In this document: positions 60,855 through 64,000 of the stretch, in pieces
How the letters are laid out: each line of letters starts with the position of its first letter
Numbering within the stretch: the stretch's first letter is position 1
Origin: Gemmatimonadaceae bacterium
GTDB lineage: Bacteria; Gemmatimonadota; Gemmatimonadetes; Gemmatimonadales; Gemmatimonadaceae
Reading direction: 5' to 3'
Length of the DNA stretch: 64,000 nt
Assembly (NCBI GenBank): GCA_020846935.1
Contig: JADLCY010000010.1
Coordinates: 124,001 to 188,000, forward strand
Translations under genes and position numbers: made by a program
Notes under the pieces: generated by a model
What the model saw: only the letters and a program-made list of their open reading frames with translations
Told to the model about the DNA's origin: nothing
The model's database searches: none

Positions 60855-63800
60855 TGCCGCTGCCGCTGGTGCTGGATGCGTTCGAACGGCTGGCGCCGTT
60901 CGGTCGCCTGATGGCGGAATTTCCCGCCGCCGGAGAGCGCCGCCCCATCGCCGGGTTGGTCGGGTCTACCGATGCCGTGCTGGTGGCCGCGCTGGCGGCT
61001 CACCATCCCAATCGCTTCTTCGTGGTGGTCGCCGATGCGGTGAGCGAAGCCGAACGCTGGCTCGCGGACCTCGAGTTGCTCATGGATGCCGCCCCCGTGG
61101 CGCTATATCCGGCGCGCGAGGGATTCGGCAGCGAGGAGCCCCACGCCGAGATCGCCGGTGAACGCGTGGAGACGCTCGAACGGGTTGCGCAGGGTGGTGT
61201 GCGCGTGCTGCTCACCACGGCGCGCGCGCTGCTCGAGCGCACGGGGCTTCCCACCGCACTGGGCGCGGCGCGCCTCGAGTTGCGACAGGGCGACACGCGA
61301 CGCGTCGAAGACCTCGCGACCCACCTCGAATCGATCGGGTTCGAACGCGTGGCCCTGCTCGACGACGTGGCGCAGTTCGCGATTCGCGGCGGGATCGTCG
61401 ACGTGTACTCGTACGGGATGGCGGAGCCGGTGCGCCTGGAGTTCTGGGGCGACGAGATCGTGGGATTGCGCCACTTCGACCTCGGGTCGCAGCTCAGCAC
61501 GCGACCGACCGATGTGGCCGTCATCCTTCCCGTCGACGCCCCGAGCGTCGAGCAGGCCCTGGGCGCCGAGCGCGTCTCCATTGCCGAGCTGTTCCCCCCG
61601 GACACGGTGCTCGTGCTGCCTGACGAGTCGCACCTGTCGCCGGAACTCGCGCGCACGTGGGACGAGGCGCAGCACCACGCGGATCTCGCCAGGCGTCGGG
61701 GCGATGACGTCGTCGTGCGCGAAAGCACCTTCGTGGCTCCCGGGGACCTGACCGCGCGTCTCTCGCGCTTTGCGCGACTGGCCGTGGTCGACGCCGCGCG
61801 TGACGCGAAGGCGATCGTGTTCCCGATCCGGCCGCCCGACAACATCTCGCGCGACGTGCGCCTGTTGCGCCGCGTGGTGCGCGACGGCACGCCCACCGTC
61901 ATCCTGTGTGACAATGCGGGTCAGGCCGAGCGGCTCGATGAGCTGCTGAACGAGGATGAGTGGAACCCGTCGCCGGCGGCACTGACGATCGGTGTGCTCA
62001 ACGGCGGGTTCGTGATTCCGCCCGGCAGCCGGCGCGTTGCGGCCTCGGGCGGCGTGGCGCTGGACGATGCCGGGCCGGTGCCCGGCGCCTCGGGCACCGC
62101 CGGCCTGCGCGTCCTCACCGATCACGAGATCTTCCGGCGCGACCGCCGGCTGCGGCGCGCGAGGCGATACGCCACCGGGTCCGTCCTCGAGACCATCACG
62201 CAGCTCAAGGCAGGCGACTACGTGGTCCACCTCGAACACGGCGTCGGGATCTATCGCGGCATCGAGCAGATGTTCATCCGCGAGAGCACCATCGAAGTAG
62301 CGGTGATCGAATACGAGGGCGGTGACCGCCTCAACGTGCCGCTGTATCGCATCGACCAGATCGAACGCTACCGCTCGGGTGTGGACGTCGGCGATGACGC
62401 CCCGCCACCCAGGCTGCACAAGCTCGGCGGCCGTCGCTGGGCACAGCAACGCGATCGCACGCGCATCGCGATCGAGGCGATGACGCAGGAACTGCTCGAA
62501 CTGTACGCCCGCCGCAAGGTTGCCGAGCGGCCGCCCCATGCGGCGGATACCGCATGGCAAAAGCAGCTCGAGTCGTCGTTCCTGTTCGAGGACACGCCGG
62601 ACCAGCGCAAGGCGACCGAAGACGTCAAGCGCGACCTCGAAGGGCAGCGACCGATGGACCGGCTGCTGGTCGGCGACGTGGGCTACGGCAAGACCGAGGT
62701 CGCCATCCGTGCCGCGTTCAAGGCGGTGCAGAGCGGGCGGCAGGTGGCCGTGCTCGTCCCGACGACGATCCTGGCTGACCAGCACTACCGCACGTTCACC
62801 GATCGCATGGCCGACTTCCCGATCAAGGTGGCGGCCATGAGCCGCTTCCAGACGGCGAAGGAGCAGGCGCAGGTGCTGGCCGAACTCAAGGCCGGCAACA
62901 TCGACATCGTCATCGGCACGCACCGCCTGCTGTCCGATGACGTGACGTTCCGGGCGCTCGGCCTGATCGTCGTCGACGAGGAGCATCGGTTTGGCGTCAA
63001 GCACAAGGAACGGCTCAAGCAGCTCAAGCTGGAGACGGACGTGCTCACCCTCACGGCGACGCCGATCCCGCGCACGTTGCATCTGTCGCTCGCCGGTCTG
63101 CGCGACATGACGCTCATGCAGACGGCGCCGCGCGACCGTTCGCCGGTGCTCACGTTCGTCGAGCCATGGGACGACGGCATCATGGAAGAAGGCATCGCCC
63201 GCGAGATCGATCGCGGCGGCCAGGTGTTCTTCGTCCACAACCGCATCGAAACGATCCAGGCCATCGCCGACCACATCGCGCGGGTGGCGCCGCGGGCCCG
63301 CATCGCGGTCGGCCACGGCCAGATGAAGGAGAAGGATCTCGAAGACGTGATGCACCGCTTCGTCAGCGGCGAGGTCGACATCCTGGTGTCCACGCTCATC
63401 GTCGAATCCGGCCTCGACGTGCCGAACGCGAACACGATGTACATCAACCGCGCCGACACGTTCGGGCTGGCGCAACTCTACCAGCTGCGCGGGCGCGTGG
63501 GTCGTTCACACCGTCGGGCCTACTGCTATCTCATGGTTCCCGATCGCGTGGACGAAGATGCGGAGCGAAGGCTCAAGGTGCTGGAACACCACACCGAGCT
63601 GGGGGCCGGGTATCGCATCGCGCTCAAGGACATGGAACTGCGTGGAGCCGGCAACCTGCTGGGTGCCGAGCAGTCGGGGCACGTACACGCGGTCGGGTTC
63701 GACCTGTATCTGCGCATGCTCGAGCAGACCGTGCGTCGCGTCCAGCTGGGCGAACTCGCGCCCAGGGCCGCCCCTGCCGACATCTCGATCGACGCCCCGG

Positions 63801-64000
63801 CCTTTCTGCCGGACGACTACGTCCCGTCCCAGGAGGCCAAGCTCGACATCTATCGGCGGCTTGGGGCGGCGGAGCACCCGGAACAGGTCGACGCCGTCCG
63901 GTTGGAGCTCAAGGATCGGTTTGGCCCGCTCCCGCCACCGGCGGCCAACCTCTTGAACAGCACCACCCTGCGTGTGGCCGGCGGGGACCTTGGGATCGAG
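60854..64000 (+). CDS. mfd: Transcription-repair coupling factor, 3' end cut by window edge
   Basis: The 1049 visible codons run off the right edge. The ATG at 60854 overlaps the preceding TGA. The UvrB-homology domains are N-terminal (PAREGFGSEEPHAEIAGER). The RNA polymerase-interacting domain starts near residue 455 (GDYVVHLEHGVGIYRGIE). The RecG-like translocase follows with Walker A LLVGDVGYGKTE, DEEHRFGVKHKERLKQ, TATPIPRTLHLSL and the TRG region GHGQMKEKDLEDVM, STLIVESGLDVPNANT and QLRGRVGRSHRRAYCYL. It removes stalled RNA polymerase and recruits UvrA, which is encoded about 33 kb away in this window. The C-terminal autoinhibitory domain is only begun. Confidence 0.95.
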   Translation, partial: MPLPLVLDAFERLAPFGRLMAEFPAAGERRPIAGLVGSTDAVLVAALAAHHPNRFFVVVADAVSEAERWLADLELLMDAAPVALYPAREGFGSEEPHAEIAGERVETLERVAQGGVRVLLTTARALLERTGLPTALGAARLELRQGDTRRVEDLATHLESIGFERVALLDDVAQFAIRGGIVDVYSYGMAEPVRLEFWGDEIVGLRHFDLGSQLSTRPTDVAVILPVDAPSVEQALGAERVSIAELFPPDTVLVLPDESHLSPELARTWDEAQHHADLARRRGDDVVVRESTFVAPGDLTARLSRFARLAVVDAARDAKAIVFPIRPPDNISRDVRLLRRVVRDGTPTVILCDNAGQAERLDELLNEDEWNPSPAALTIGVLNGGFVIPPGSRRVAASGGVALDDAGPVPGASGTAGLRVLTDHEIFRRDRRLRRARRYATGSVLETITQLKAGDYVVHLEHGVGIYRGIEQMFIRESTIEVAVIEYEGGDRLNVPLYRIDQIERYRSGVDVGDDAPPPRLHKLGGRRWAQQRDRTRIAIEAMTQELLELYARRKVAERPPHAADTAWQKQLESSFLFEDTPDQRKATEDVKRDLEGQRPMDRLLVGDVGYGKTEVAIRAAFKAVQSGRQVAVLVPTTILADQHYRTFTDRMADFPIKVAAMSRFQTAKEQAQVLAELKAGNIDIVIGTHRLLSDDVTFRALGLIVVDEEHRFGVKHKERLKQLKLETDVLTLTATPIPRTLHLSLAGLRDMTLMQTAPRDRSPVLTFVEPWDDGIMEEGIAREIDRGGQVFFVHNRIETIQAIADHIARVAPRARIAVGHGQMKEKDLEDVMHRFVSGEVDILVSTLIVESGLDVPNANTMYINRADTFGLAQLYQLRGRVGRSHRRAYCYLMVPDRVDEDAERRLKVLEHHTELGAGYRIALKDMELRGAGNLLGAEQSGHVHAVGFDLYLRMLEQTVRRVQLGELAPRAAPADISIDAPAFLPDDYVPSQEAKLDIYRRLGAAEHPEQVDAVRLELKDRFGPLPPPAANLLNSTTLRVAGGDLGIE

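Noticed and set aside
61103-63475. 790-residue open frame antisense to mfd
   Set aside because: The plus strand carries all Mfd helicase motifs; the antisense frame has none.
1-64000. CRISPR arrays, prophage or rRNA genes
   Set aside because: No regularly spaced short repeats, phage structural genes or rRNA sequence were seen anywhere in the window.

Overview
The window looks like chromosomal DNA of a Gemmatimonadota-type bacterium (Gemmatimonas/Gemmatirosa-like). This is inferred from the very high GC, an envelope rich in TonB-dependent SusC/SusD-type proteins, many exported BNR-repeat and small secreted proteins ending their signal peptides in Ala-Gln, frequent GTG starts and 4-bp stop/start overlaps. 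No rRNA or phylogenetic marker comparison was possible, so the assignment is tentative. Both window edges cut genes: an M24 peptidase on the left and mfd on the right; neither is a complete reading frame here.

Layout. 1-5.5 kb: M24 peptidase, a membrane protein, an exported helix-hairpin-helix protein and a large VPS10/sortilin-like BNR protein. 5.7-9.2 kb: an operon of membrane protein, winged-helix regulator and uppS under a promoter with a clear operator, convergent with purE-purK. 9.4-14.1 kb: a SusC/SusD pair. 14.1-20.5 kb: a MarR regulator, a 1023-residue LuxR/AAA regulator, a small membrane protein with tag, and an unknown lipoprotein. 20.5-22.0 kb: a decayed 1.4-kb island bounded by a tRNA-Asn gene and a 17-bp copy of its 3' end, holding a broken ORF, an orphan ORF and an IS3-type transposase remnant. 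22-31.7 kb: a 5'-nucleotidase-type lipoprotein, an SDR enzyme, uvrA, an FHA/PP2C signalling pair and an HD hydrolase. 31.7-38.1 kb: pckA, maeB, an M20 amidohydrolase and an unusual RpiB homologue. 38.4-42.9 kb: two tandem paralogous membrane proteins and the division operon ftsE-ftsX-envC. 43.1-50.1 kb: a trans-sulfuration enzyme, a tightly overlapped kinase/STAS/ATPase operon, a ROK sugar kinase, a TauE/SafE permease and a family 9 glycosyltransferase. 50.1-54.3 kb: a probable metal-acquisition locus. 54.4-64 kb: lepA, a DUF4384 protein, and a DUF58/BatA-like/mfd operon.

How it fits together. Most genes are core metabolism, DNA repair (uvrA, tag, mfd), cell envelope and division. The parts with most unexplained content are: the PfkB kinase-HATPase-STAS cassette, whose genes overlap by 4 bp throughout; the Cys/His-rich protein, TonB receptor and CPCC-containing BNR lipoprotein set; the RpiB homologue lacking the usual catalytic cysteine; the tRNA-flanked island remnant; and a recurring -10-like hexamer placed 5-8 nt before start codons, which suggests leaderless transcripts.
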